64,000 nucleotides of DNA from Nereocystis luetkeana (GCA_031213475.1 JARUPZ010000019.1:395001-459000); one strand, 5' to 3'; positions 29,648 through 40,759 are shown, counted from the stretch's first letter. Made by a program: numbers and translations. Notes: generated from the sequence alone by a model not told the origin.

Positions 29648-29980
29648 TTTTTTTTTCTCATCCCATTCATTATCTTCGCACATCTTCTTCTCTCTCTCCT
29701 TCCAACTCGTAACTCAGATCCGGGGTCACATAGCAGGCTCTTCTCCCCCCTTCCCGCTACGGTACGTGCCTTCATTTTTATCGCGAGAAGATTTCAGCCT
29801 TTTCTTCCCTCGTCGACTCGCATCGAATTGTGCCTATACCCACGCTGCAAGGCGCTCTCAACAATTGAATCCTTTTTTATTTTTGCAAATGAAGTCAAAG
29901 TCCGACCCACCTGGGGCTCGAACCCAGGACTCAAACAAGTAGAATTCGAGGTTAACCACTTGAACCACCGGGGCGACCGG
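29648..29980 (-). mobile_element. SINE-1, full-length copy
   Basis: Complete head, B box and body. Flanks share CTGTGC (29641 side and 29985 side), a probable target duplication. Confidence 0.92.
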
Positions 29981-30339
29981 CTTCCCTGTGCATAGATAAC
30001 TCAAAATTATTACCAGGTATAATACTTCCTGTTAATATACCAAAAACGGTCTAAAATTATCAACTACCGCTGACTACGTACCGAACAAATCCTGAACATA
30101 TACCTGTACTACAGCAGTATGAAAACACTCGTATGTGTATGTATAACGGGGGTACTCTATGTTATAGTTGAGAGGATATACCCGGGGCCATGTTAGTTCA
30201 GTTTGCACATTGGTTTTAGCTCGTGTGCGCTTTCTTCGTCTCGTGTATTTTGAGGCAGCCCAATTTTCGTTTTTTTTTTGTTTTTCGGATCTTCCTAGGG
30301 CTCCAGCACCTTTGTGTGACCACGGACTCCTTCGTCAGA

Positions 30340-30351
30340 GAGTTATGTGAG

Positions 30352-30390
<39 letters not shown>
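30340..30390. repeat. (AAC)n microsatellite
   Basis: About eleven AAC units on the plus strand. Confidence 0.95.
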
Positions 30391-30391
<1 letters not shown>

Positions 30392-30504
30392 AATGCCGCG
30401 TATACTCTGTTCGAACGAGTGGTATCGTTACGATACGTACGGTGTTTGACGATCATCATGTTGTCACTGAGATGTTGAGCTTTGTCTGCGTTGAAGTGGG
30501 GAGA

Positions 30505-30640
30505 GGGGATACCATACTAACATGCCATCCGACATTTAGTGCAGCATGCATAAGCTTCAACGTTGATCACTCAAAACACTCCTGAAAGAAGAAACCCACA
30601 GAAACACAGCAGGCAACCTGTGCACAAGGTCTGGCTACGA
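30505..30640 (+). repeat. TAA-linked repeat (family R5)
   Basis: The unit reads CATCCGACA...AGTGCAGCATG, then CTTCAACGTTGATCACTC, CTGAAAGAAGAAACC and CTGTGCACAAGGTCT. Members recur beside (TAA)n tracts at 32230-32460, 33765-33835, 40765-40800, 54935-55055, 58955-59085 and 59575-59610. It may be the end of a LINE or SINE with a TAA tail (inference). Confidence 0.75.
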
Positions 30641-30830
30641 GTACCTTATTATGTCTACTTCCCGCTGTGTGCTTTATCTACCTGGTACAGTAATACTCCA
30701 TTTATTTGTCATCCCGTCTCAAGATGCGCTCTTTACGTTATATTCTCGAATCCTCAACCGCACCCAAGCTCCATCCCCACGCCATCGGTGTGGGTCTGTC
30801 ACCCCCCCCCCCATGCTCACCCAAGAGGCA

Positions 30831-31152
30831 GTTAGTTACACATAGTACTCCCATTGCTGTCTCTGGAATTGCCTACCAGGTACACCGGAAATTAAATTAA
30901 CTCATTGAAGTTGTCATCCATTTGCAAGTCCGCCTCACAAGCGGTTCTTAGTTGGGTGCAGCTCGCCCTTCATGCGACTCGCCGGACACCTCACGGCGCT
31001 TCGCGCTTGGTGCGAGCAAATGTCTGTCTGGTCGATGAAAAAACCCGGCATGCTCCGTCCCGGCATTGTAGGGATGCGAGGGTCGATGGTCATACGACTA
31101 CGGCCATGCATGAGATCGAGCACATCTCTCCTATCGAGTACACCCCCCCCTG
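30831..31152 (+). repeat. Poly(C)-tailed repeat, longest copy
   Basis: Reference copy. It starts near CAAGAGGCAGTTAGTTACAC, passes CACCGGAAATTAAATTAACT, CGCCTCACAAGCGG, CGGCATGCTCCGTCCCGGC and ACGACTACGGCCATGCATG, and ends CTATCGAGTACA plus C-run. CGAGTAC or a near match occurs twice, 19 bp apart, just before the C-run. A TACCAGGTA word is inserted at 30874-30882 relative to the copy at 61960. Confidence 0.9.
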
Positions 31153-31428
31153 CTCTCCTTCTCGTTTCCTGGCGGTCCTAACTACTATTAATAAGTACCA
31201 GGTAAGCTGGAGTTTGAAGCGCGGCACCCTCCTCGAGGAAACAGAAGAAACGTCCAGAAGATCCAGATACGTACCTGGTACCACAATAGAGTATCGTAGA
31301 TAAAACATAAAAATAAGTAGACACACAATACATACGTAGAAGATAGATCAGACTTTGTGTGCATAGGTTTCCTTTGTGTACTACGGAGATTTCTTCTTCC
31401 AGGAATGTTTTTTGTTTTCATTGATCAA

Positions 31429-32226
31429 TGTTAAGATCATGGACAGCGGGACACTTTGTATCCCTGGGCAGGTCTGCCTATTAAGCCGGTACTCATTGGT
31501 ACTCACGTTGATGTTCGCTTAGAGATAGAAGAGCCACTTCATTCCTTTCGTGCACGACAGAGACTGGGACCACGCTCGTGCCTCTCTGGAAAACCCCTGG
31601 TTTTCCACCTAAGATACGCCTTCCAAGTACTACAAATACGATCCCAGTGCCAGAACCCAGGTAATTACCGGGCTTTCAACCTCATACAAAGCAGTATCAT
31701 AACACTAGCCCACTCTGATGAGCCGTATATGCAGAATTATGGGAAATTCATGGAAACCCCGATTCCACAACAACTAGAACATGAGTCGAAGATGCGGCTC
31801 CTCAAAACCCACTCCTAGAACATGAGTCGAAGATGCGGCTCCTCAAAACCCACTCCCACACCTCTGAACGGCAAGGCAACGATTAAGGGAATGGATTGGA
31901 AACCCATTGTGATTTCACGCGCAGGTTCGAGTCCTGCCGACGACGCCACTTGTTAAGATCATGGACAGCGGGAGACTTTGTATCCCTGGGCAGGTCTGCC
32001 TATTAAGCCGGTACTCATTGGTACTCACGTTGATGTTCGCTTAGAGATAGAAGAGCCACTTCATTCTTTTCGATCACGACAAAGACTGGGACCACGCTCG
32101 TGCCTCTCTGGAAAAACCCCGGTTTTCCACCTAAGATACGCCTTCCAAGTACTACAAATACGATCCCAGTGCCAGAACCCAGGTAATTACCGGGCTTTCA
32201 ACCTCATACAAAGCAGTATCATAACA
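31429..32226 (-). mobile_element. TRIM: miniature LTR element, Ser-tRNA primed
   Basis: Two direct repeats of 276 bp each (31429-31704 and 31951-32226) begin TGTTA and end TAACA and are about 97% alike by eye, so the element is young. The 246-bp interior has no coding capacity. Two bases inside the right repeat lies a primer-binding site complementary to a serine tRNA 3' end, so the element reads on the minus strand. TCAA flanks both sides (31425-31428, 32227-32230). It sits inside an R5 repeat. A 42-bp direct duplication lies in the interior near 31769-31856. It looks whole as a non-autonomous element. Confidence 0.85.
31865..31948 (+). other. Serine tRNA-like sequence with encoded CCA
   Basis: This reads like most of a tRNA-Ser. 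The anticodon arm is ATGGATTGGAAACCCAT (anticodon GGA), then comes a long variable arm, a T arm GCAGGTTCGAGTCCTGC, the 3' acceptor strand CGACGACG, and CCA at 31946-31948. No matching 5' acceptor strand is present, so it is not a working tRNA gene. It overlaps the primer-binding site of the TRIM. Confidence 0.75.
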
Positions 32227-32229
32227 TCA

Positions 32230-32460
32230 ACGTGAAAGCTCATCATGCTGCATATTGTCGGATGGCAAGCCTAATAATAATAATAATAAATAATTCTCAG
32301 CAGAAAAAAAAATGGAGTAGACAAGCCGAAAGTTGGCACAGAAGGGAGGTAGACTTGGTGCATGGGTTTCCTTTTGTTTCCGAGGTTTTCTTCTTTCGGG
32401 AAAGTTATGAGTGATCATTGTTGAAGATCATGCTGCACGTTGTCGGATGGCAAGGGAAAT
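32230..32460 (-). repeat. R5 repeat, two minus-strand pieces
   Basis: The right half of the R5 copy interrupted by the TRIM (32227-32275) is followed by (TAA)n and a second R5 piece at about 32335-32460. The left half of the interrupted copy is at about 31370-31428. Confidence 0.75.
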
Positions 32461-32908
32461 AATAATGAAGAAGGCTCTATCCGTCTCAAGGAGACTCACG
32501 GGCTCACGGGCTCACAGGGCTGTATACCAGCTACTACAACACCAGACCACTATCAATAGTATAGAACACACAGACTTGGGAAACTCTTCTACGTACTGTA
32601 CGATGTATTTCAGAGCAGTTTTGAACTGGAAGTCTACACAGCAAATTTATTAAAAAATAAATGTATAAACAGCAAACAGCTAGCTGCGAGATCTAGGATT
32701 TTGTCGACTCGTCATGTATCTTGTGTGCGATTCTTCGATCGCGCGTACTACGCGTTTTATATGTCCTCATCATGCAGGAGATACAGTAAGCAGTAGTCCG
32801 TATATATATGAGGAAGAAAAACTCTAAAACTAAAGCAAGCTGCAGAATTCCAGGAGTAGGTGTATCTACATAATAATATATACCAGGTATAAAAGAAAAA
32901 AACAACTA

Positions 32909-33013
32909 TTACGGGGGACCATAGTTAACAGGACCTATGGTATACATAAAAACCTATATGTTTGACCATTTTTACTAACAATATTTGGTCCTGTTAACTA
33001 TGGCCCCCCGTAA
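32909..33013. mobile_element. TA-MITE (TTACGGGGG family)
   Basis: Complete copy, 105 bp, flanked by TA on both sides (ACTA|...|TATC). Confidence 0.92.
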
Positions 33014-33278
33014 TATCTATCTCGTACTTAATTTAATATCTATCCATCAGATCTGTGAGATCGAAGATTTATTTCGTCCAAACTCGTCTTTGCATTTTTT
33101 TTAAAGCTGTGTGTGATGCTGCTCTCGATCGCGCGCACTACGGGTTTTAAATGGCCTCATGTGTAGGTGACACAACAACAGTAGTCCGTGTATGTATTCA
33201 ATGTGCCTTATAGAGGAGGGAGCAGGAATGCCAATGCTGGCGAGGACACGCTTCTTGGTAGAGGTCTTCTTGTTGCTT

Positions 33279-33621
33279 TTTTCTTTTTTTTTTCTCATCC
33301 CATTCATTATCTTCGCACATCTTCTTCTCTCTCTCCTTCCAACTCGTAACTCAGATCCGGGGTCACATAGCAGGCTCTTCTCCCCCCTTCCCGCTACGGT
33401 ACGTGCCTTCATTTTTATCGCGAGAATATTTCAGCCTTTTCTTCCGTCGTCGACTCGCATCGAATTGTGCCTACCCACGCTGCAAGGCGCTCTCAACAAT
33501 TGAATCCTTTTTTATTTTTATTTTTGCAAATAAAGTCAAAGTCCGACCCACCTGGGGCTCGAACCCAGGACTCAGACAAGTAGAATTCGAGGTTAACCAC
33601 TTGAACCACCGGGGCGACCGG
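33279..33621 (-). mobile_element. SINE-1 with perfect 10-bp target duplication
   Basis: A full-length SINE-1 flanked by CTTGTTGCTT on both sides (33269-33278 and 33622-33631). The related element at 38187 carries the uninterrupted site, so the insertion is proven by comparison. Confidence 0.96.
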
Positions 33622-33829
33622 CTTGTTGCTTATCCCATGGGAGCTCAATGATAGAGTGCGAAATCAGAGTGCGACAGAGGGGGGCCGTCAAGTACCAGTC
33701 TGCCCCCTTATCCATGTATATAAATGCATGTACAATCTACTATGTAGACGTTTCCGTTATTCTTCTTTCGAGAAAGTTATGAGTGATCAATGTTGAATAT
33801 CATGCTGCACAAGGTCGGATGGCAAGAGA

Positions 33830-33831
<2 letters not shown>

Positions 33832-33918
<87 letters not shown>

Positions 33919-33942
33919 GAATAAGAATAAGAATAAGAATAA

Positions 33943-34026
<84 letters not shown>

Positions 34027-34036
34027 TAATAATAGC
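33832..34036. repeat. (TAA)n microsatellite, about 200 bp
   Basis: About 60 TAA units with a central GAATAA-type interruption (33918-33945). Ile/Tyr/Leu frames over it are artefacts. Confidence 0.97.
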
Positions 34037-34735
34037 ACGTCACGTGATCTCATATACTCGAAGTACGTATCTATCTGCCTGTCTCCTCACACCGATACAA
34101 TCTACGGAAACACTTCGTTCACGTGCTCTCATGCTGGTACGTATTGCACCGCCTTGTAGCTTCTGGTACGCAGATACCATATCATTAGCCCACCCTAAAT
34201 AGTGGTAGATGCAGAGCACACGACCATAAAAAACGATGACGACCATGTCATCCGAAAAATCGGAAAGGGGGGTCGAAGGTGCGACTATTCAAAAATAAAT
34301 AAAAATATATATAAATCTACCCCACACCTTGTAATGAGGCTTCAACGCCTCACGCGTGGTACAACCGCACAAAAAGAAAATAACAGGCTATGATATGACA
34401 ACGGCAGGCGCGCTACGGACCAGGGCGCGAAGGTGCCGAAATAAAGGGAATCCCAAAAACGTGAACGGAGAAAGTAACAGACGAAAGGTAGAACAGTGCA
34501 CGCTGCGATGCATAAAAGCAAACTCCTGAACTTGGACGTGTAACGGCTACGTAGCGCGGGGGCATTGATCGGGCCAAAGGAGGAAAACGGCTATATGCCG
34601 GCCGACAAAACCTGAAGCTGCAGATTTCAAGGGGTGAGTGTGTCGATGTTTGGGAACTAATAAATAAACAAATAATTTCGAGGGTCCACGTAGCTCGCCA
34701 CGAGTGGTCATTTTTTCCGGTGTGTATTCCATACC

Positions 34736-35098
34736 TGCGTGAAGGTGTTACCTACTTAGCTATAGCGGAATAAGATGGATCGACTACCCAGCCCAGGGCA
34801 ATCCTTGTAACACTCTCCCCCCCTCTGAACGGCGGGATCTTTGGGGCGTCGGTACCGTACACGGCCGCACGCTGACCTAGCCGCTTCGTTTCAATACCTA
34901 GGGAACCAGGGAGATATATGTGTTCAGGGACGCACGCTCAAGCGCTTCTATAAAAGAAACGTTCAAAGTGAGATTCGAATCCTTGTCCTCGACGACGTCA
35001 AATAAATGTTGAGGTGTTACCTATAGTATACGGAGCTATAGGGGTGAACGATCGATCGATTGCCCAGCCCAGGGAGATCCTTATAACACATGTGGTAC
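34736..35098 (-). mobile_element. Mini-LTR element (75-92 bp repeats)
   Basis: Direct repeats at about 34736-34812 and 35007-35098 carry GGTGTTACCTA, CTATAG and GCCCAGGG blocks and TGT.../...ACA ends. The interior is 194 bp. Next to the right repeat is CCTCGACGACGTCA, a degraded tRNA-primer site, and inside is GGATTCGAATCTC (minus strand), a Pol III B-box match. The same family occurs at 54494-54838, 57080-57156 and 57173-57379. No coding capacity. The repeats are clearly diverged, so it is older than the TRIM at 31429. Confidence 0.65.
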
Positions 35099-35116
35099 CT
35101 GTTAAAAACTGTTTAA

Positions 35117-35142
35117 TATATATATATATATATATATATACA
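35117..35142. repeat. (AT)n microsatellite
   Basis: About thirteen TA units. Confidence 0.9.
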
Positions 35143-35299
35143 TAGATATTCATACCATCATCATCACTAATACCGAGCAGCATTAAATAATAAGGATGTG
35201 GGCCTATATTGTAGAGAGAACAAGAGTAAATGGGACGTGCGAAGACCAAATTCCACTCGCGAGGCAGGTGGAGACATGTAACTACTATTATCACCTAGT

Positions 35300-36700
35300 A
35301 TTTATTCATTTGTGACGTTGACTATTGCATTTTACCTTTTGGTTTCGTAGCATCCTGTCCAAAATACTACCTGGTATATAGAACTACATACTTAGATCAC
35401 AACCCCTGAGCGTGCTCGGTTGGTGCATCCCTGGCCTCTCAGAGCTCCCACTTCCAAACCGCCTCCTTTCATGACTTGCCGAACCTTTCCAGCAGTTCTT
35501 TGTTTTCTCGGTCATTTCTTCCTTTTTTCTTCTTTCGTTTCGTGTGCGTGCGTGTTCTCCGAGCACGGCATCGCGGGAGGACCCGGCACCGTCGCGGGTG
35601 CCAGCGGGTGCTGGCGGGTAGAGGGGGGGTTGCAAGGAGCGCGATCGCCGCTTTCGTGCCTAGGCGTCGCGTGCGCCTCGAGACACGAGGGATGCATGAA
35701 CGGGCTTTGTCTGGCTTCGATTTATGATTGTTGATAGAGTATGCACGAGTTTATAAAGGTCGTTCGGAAGGGCAAGATAATATTCAAGCGGTGCTTATTT
35801 TTGCGACCACGCTGAATTTGAAAAAGGGAGGTGTGCAGTTTGAACACCAACGTTGTCGAGTTGGCGAACGAAGGCCACGGTGAGCACCGGGCTTCACGCG
35901 GGGCGGGCGACGGGGCTGATAGTGGCAGAGAGTGATAAAAGCTTTACCCGGACCGAATCGGTAGCGAGGTGGTCGCGAGAGGGGCGGGCGGCGTACGAGG
36001 CTGAGAGAGAAGCTCTTCTGTGCGATTTTTTCTTTTCTTCTTTTCGACCGGGTGTAAGGTGTTCCAATCAGGCAGAAAAATATTACACGAGAGGGGGCGG
36101 GTTTTTTTTTTCCTTTCCGAGTTTTCGGTTTCATTTTCATTGTTTTTGCTGCTGTGCGGTGCTGTGCTTTCGCTTTCTTCGTACATACAGTACAGACATA
36201 GAGCATATCGAAAGAAGAAAATAAGTACAGGCAGTAGTACCCTACCTGGGGTGTATGTACGTACGTACGACATCCGCGACGCGAAGCGTATATGTGGCAT
36301 CCAAGCTGGCGTCGGAGCAGTTTTTTCCTGAAGCATGGCGGCGGGACTCTTGGCATTATCAAGTCGCCGGTTTGCAATTACGATCCTTGAAAACACTAAA
36401 CTCAATCGTGGACCTCTGTTCGCTTCGCATAATTTGATGTACTTTTTGTCTTCCTGAGCGAGCGTAGCGGGCGGCGTAGGCCGCCCGCGGAGCGAAGCGC
36501 CTTGTATTACCTATAGCACTGTGTCCCAACACATACGTACCGTTTCGATTACATATGAATACACAAGGGTTCCTTGTATTTAGGTACATAGTGGTACGAC
36601 GAGTCGAACATCATGTTCATGATATAAATTAGACCCACAAGCAGCGCGCGGGGGGTGTAGCACCGAGACAAAAGACAGAGTCCGCCACCAAGTAGAGAAG
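35300..36700. other. Unassigned
   Basis: Mixed DNA with no recognised repeat family. It has a GC-rich hairpin at 36466-36490 and scar-like words at 35370. Several frames of about 80-120 codons on both strands have no recognised domain. Confidence 0.3.
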
Positions 36701-36739
36701 GAAGCGCAAAAAGAGTGAAACCAAGGCGCTGCGGGGAAG

Positions 36740-36870
36740 AAGAATGGAAAACAAAAAAAGGCAAAAAGAAAAAAAGCGGAAAAACGAAAAAGGAAACAGG
36801 AAAAAAGAAAGAAAAAGGAAAAAGGAAAAAGGAAAAAGGAAAAAGGAAAAAGGAAAAAGGGAAAAGCGGG
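36740..36870. repeat. GGAAAAA purine minisatellite
   Basis: A pure purine strand with about seven GGAAAA(A) units at 36808-36862. Lys-rich or Phe-rich frames here are artefacts. Confidence 0.9.
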
Positions 36871-36936
36871 GACAATAATAAGCGAAGGATGCGGGACCCA
36901 TAGAAAGTAAAATGTGTGCAGGCGGCACTATGCTAG

Positions 36937-37490
36937 CTATTTGAGTCTCGGGGGAGCATCATGACGATGATGGCCGCACCCAGGCGTCAGTCTACTGAGC
37001 AGACCGCTTGCCCCCCCCTGCCCCCCCTGCCTGTGTCGCTCTGCCGTTGCCTCCTCCTCAGTCTTGTTCCTTTTCCGCATGAACCCCTCCGCCCCTTCTT
37101 CGACCCGTCGGAACCATCTGCCGACCATCTGTGCGGCCTTGCGCCACCCTAATAACTCGATTCCGACTGCATTAAGGTCCTCCTCAGGGTCCTTCATCCT
37201 GTCCCGCTCCTGTCCCCCGGAGTAGCCCTTACCCCGGCACTCATCCCCAAACGCCACCTTCCTCGCCAGGCGCTCCTCTCCCATGCGTGCCACGAAGCTC
37301 GCGAACAACATCCTTCGTCTGCGTGCCACTGTCAACGCTCTCGGAGTCCGTCCTGGTAAGCGAGTTGGCATACGATGTGATATGGTCTTCGCGCTTTCGT
37401 TCCCGCCAGCCGAGTCATCGGAAGAGCTTCTGGTGGTGGACCTTCCAGAAGCCTGTCGAAATCAGCCTTGTTAGGGCTCTACGCGCTGCA
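36937..37490 (-). mobile_element. LINE ORF2 C-terminal fragment
   Basis: A minus frame encodes RRRRMLFASFVARMGEERLA, then a Gly-rich linker and LLGWRKAAQMVGRWFRRVEE. The order RKRR(L/M)LFAxxVAR... linker... RRxEExxxxFM matches the LINE C-terminus at 26584. An upstream segment (HHQKLF...) continues the similarity in another frame, so a frameshift and a stop lie near 37400. It is truncated at both ends. Confidence 0.7.
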
Positions 37491-37538
37491 CCCGCATAGT
37501 ATCGTCTAGATTACATCGGCGATCAGCATCCGCACCTT

Positions 37539-38419
37539 AACGTCATGGTGAGGACAAAGGGATGTTGATGCTGGCCAGGGCACGCTTCTCTTTGGTACAG
37601 TTCATCTTGGCGCTCTCTCATGAAGAGCTCAATTAGGGTACAGGAACAGAGTGAGATCGAGAGGGGACAATTAAGTGCCAGACTGTCCCCCGAAAACCAA
37701 GTATCTTTATACAAGTACGATCTACTGAGACGTGTCCGTTACTTGCACGTCACGTGATCTCATACGCGTGGTACGTATTCGCCTACCTTCTCGTACTGGT
37801 ACGTATTGGACCCCCTCATAGCTACGTAATACCATCACATTATCACATTAGCCCACCCTGAATAGTCGTAGATGCGTATCACACGACAATCAAAGGATAA
37901 TGGTCATATCATCCCAGAAATCGGAAAGGGAGGCCGAAGGTGCCGCTATTCCAAAGAAAATAAATGTTTCTATAAGTATACCCCACACCTTGTAATGAGG
38001 CTTGACGCCTCATGCGTGGGATAAACGCACAATACGAGAAGAAAACGCTACGATACGCCCACCGCAAGCGGGCTACGAACCGGGGCGCAAAGGTGCCGAC
38101 GACGCCAAATGTCGTGGTGCCTCATAGAGGGGAGGGCACAGTGATGCCGATGCTGGCCAGGGCTCGCTTCTTCTTGGTAAAATTCTTCTTGTTGCTTATA
38201 TAATGGAGAGCTCAATTAGGGTACAGGGACAGAGTAAGATCGAGAGGGGACAGTTAAGTACCAGACTTCCCGTGAACCATGTTCATACATGTACGATTTA
38301 CTGAGACGTTTCCGTCACTAGCACGTCACGTGATCTCATACGCGTGGTACGTACTTGCCTATATGTTTTCATACTGGTACGTATTGCACCCCCTCATAGC
38401 TACGTACGTGATACCATCA
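37539..38419 (-). mobile_element. TRIM-2: miniature LTR element
   Basis: Direct repeats of about 300-310 bp (37539-37837 and 38110-38419) contain GATGCTGGCCAGGG, GGGACA.TTAAGT and CACGTCACGTGATCTCATAC blocks. The interior is about 270 bp without coding capacity. TGCCGACGACGCCA (ending 38107) two bases before the right repeat is a serine-tRNA primer site on the minus strand. The repeats differ noticeably, so it is older than the element at 31429. Confidence 0.75.
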
Positions 38420-38936
38420 TATTCAGGAGTAAGCGTACACCCGGACGCTGGTAGGATTCTATATTTTTCCGCCCAAACCTGTGTACGAACTTACAAGTAT
38501 TATTGCATTGTTTTCTGTGTGGGGCACACCTGGTATGCTCTATTCCATCGAGCCCGTGCCGCTTGACTTGCATCTGATATTCACAACAATAGCAGATACG
38601 TTAAATATACCGCGTTCCCACCGCTGCATATTAACTGCTTCCTTCGATGCAAGGCACACTTTTTTCTCACTCCTTTCTTGTTGAGGCATATTATCCTTGT
38701 ACTACTCCTACAGTACTTCTGCTGAAAAAAGGATCACATCTGTTTCCAAATAGTTTGTGTGAAGATACGTAGCCTAGGCATTTGTCTCCGGGAACGTGTA
38801 CCTGGTACGTACGTATTAACCGCAAGGCGCGCCGGTGGGCCACGTACTGTAGTAATGCTGATGTTGGACGTCCTAGCAACCTGGATGGAGTGCCTGAGTG
38901 GAGTCAGGGAAAGATCACTCAATTTTATTTATGCTG

Positions 38937-40310
38937 TCACTCCCATCTCCCTTCAGAATATTTAGGTATAGCTCGGGTCCGCCCTTGCCCTTTCTCAGTC
39001 GTGGCTCGAAATCGGGTTCCCGAAACAATAGGGCTCTCCCCCCGAGCCCCTAGCTGCCTGTTTCTGTACGGCTTGCTTCTGCTATCGCGTACAGCGTAGA
39101 TGGAATTTTCGCGTACCGACGACCCCGTTGCTACCATTTTGGAGTAGTGTAGCATTGCAGCCACCGCACTACCCCACGGGACAATACTACCGCCGGACCA
39201 CTCACGCCCCCCCTCCGCTCCCTTCCACGGCACGCCGGTCTCCGCTTCTCCCATCGGGAGTAACGTCGACCCGGCTGCTTCACCGGACAGCGGCCGCCGC
39301 CATCACCACCATTACCGCCGCCGCTATCGCCGTCGCCGGCACCACTGGTGACGCTGGTGCTCCACCCTTTGGCCGCCGTACGTTGCGGCTTTGCCGCTCA
39401 GATTCCACCCCCTTCCCCCAGCGCTCGGCGATCGACCGTCGCTGCACCACACCCTCGACGACCATGGTCGCTTTCGCTTTCACTTGTTTGGTGATAGGCT
39501 CGCAAGTATCGTCAATCCTGGTCCGAGCTGGTACGCAGGCACGGCCTGGGCGTGCCGCCCCCTCGTCGCTCGATCCTGGTGCCATCGATTCGACCGCATG
39601 TTGTTCCGACACGTTTTCGTTGGGGGAGATGGGTTTCCGCGAATCGGTGGAGCCTAAACATTCGTACTTTCCGTGAGAGGGAACGACAAAACTTCGGCAC
39701 ATTCCGGGCGTCTTTTCTTCAAACTTCGCAAACGACACGTTCTTGATCGGAAATCCCGAGAGCTCCCCGACGAGCGGTATACCTGTCGTCTCTACCCTAT
39801 CGATGACGGCATCAACGTGGGTGCGGCGACGTACCCTCCTCGTCCTATTCCCCGCCAAGGATAACCTGGTAGTGGCCTTGCAGGCCTTTTTACATCGTGT
39901 TTCGTATGAGTCCACAGGTTGGTCTCGCACCCCAAAACTCTTGTATCAACGTGGTCGTGGATTGCGGTCACGTGTATCACGCCACCGCTATGGGCCACCA
40001 TTTGTTTAGGCGTCGCACACAGCCTTAGCGCACTCAGACGTTTCTGCTGGCGACACGACTCGGCAAGGATAGGTATTTACTTGCACGTGGTTTGCGGCCT
40101 CGACCCCTCTGTCTCAAGCGGCACGTTCGCAAAAGCATCCACGCGGACGGTGCGCTGCCTCGCCCGTTCGTGGCCTCTACCATCCGGATATCTCCTGGTG
40201 TCGCGACCAACAGCGCCGATGGCTTCGGTCGCCTCTCCGTTTCTCGCCACCCCCGCGGGCCCTCTCCCCCGTCCCCTGTTCTTAGTGGGCGTGCTCTTTG
40301 ATAACACGCT
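38937..40310 (-). CDS. Unrecognised coding-like minus-strand frames
   Basis: I do not recognise this protein. The longest frame is minus 39930-39280 (about 216 codons), with balanced composition and few repeats: THVDAVIDRVETTGIPLVGE, LSGFPIKNVSFAKFEEKTPG, and a Lys/Glu-rich part ending Ala-rich. Smaller minus frames flank it (39254-38937, 40001-39792, 40390-40034). The plus strand also has open frames of similar length over the same stretch, so the strand is not certain. No microsatellite, SINE or MITE interrupts about 1.3 kb, unusual for this window. It could be an exon of an unknown gene or part of a mobile-element protein. Confidence 0.35.
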
Positions 40311-40707
40311 TCCACCACGGGATTGTAAAGTTTCGAGTCTAATGCTCCAGACTCAGCGATGCCTATGGTGCCGGGTCTGGAGTAACGCATTTGACTATCC
40401 TCTCTTTCTTTCTGATGGTGTTTTTTTTCACCAAGACAAACCGACCATGCTTGTACTTGATGTGCTGTCTGCTTGCCTTTGCGTCTGCGTCTTACGTTCT
40501 GCCGGTTGCCGGGAGAAGGAGCGAGTTACTGGTCCGTCCCCTTACGTAGACAGTCACATACACAGTGATTTCGATATTGGTCCTCCAATAATATATTTCC
40601 TTCCACGATCAAGCATGCATTCATGCATTTATTTCCGTTCCCGTTTAGGTTCCCCTTGGTTTCCATCTTTTGGAGGGATCAGCGCTGAAGCTCATGTTGC
40701 ATACCTG

Positions 40708-40710
40708 GTA

Positions 40711-40759
<49 letters not shown>

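Larger units (their letters stand above)
33200..34435 (-). mobile_element. Broken TRIM-2 relative with SINE and (TAA)n inserts
   Basis: A fossil related to the element at 37539-38419. It has one LTR-type segment (33200-33268, continued at 33632 and again after 34030) and an interior to about 34435. A SINE-1 (33279-33621) and an R5 piece plus (TAA)n run (33765-34030) interrupt it. The second LTR is not found. It is broken. Confidence 0.65.

Noticed and set aside
31865-31948. Functional tRNA-Ser gene
   Set aside because: There is no matching 5' acceptor strand, CCA is encoded, and it is placed two bases from an LTR.
31456-32235. Duplicate frame MYPWAGLPIKPVL... as a tandem gene pair
   Set aside because: Both copies are the two LTRs of a TRIM element. 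The frame is incidental.
33777-34202. Poly-Ile/poly-Tyr/poly-Leu frames
   Set aside because: Translations of the 200-bp (TAA)n run.
35784-36405. Overlapping frames of 120-200 codons on both strands
   Set aside because: No domain, no splice logic, and Lys/Arg or Phe-rich stretches that follow A- and T-runs.
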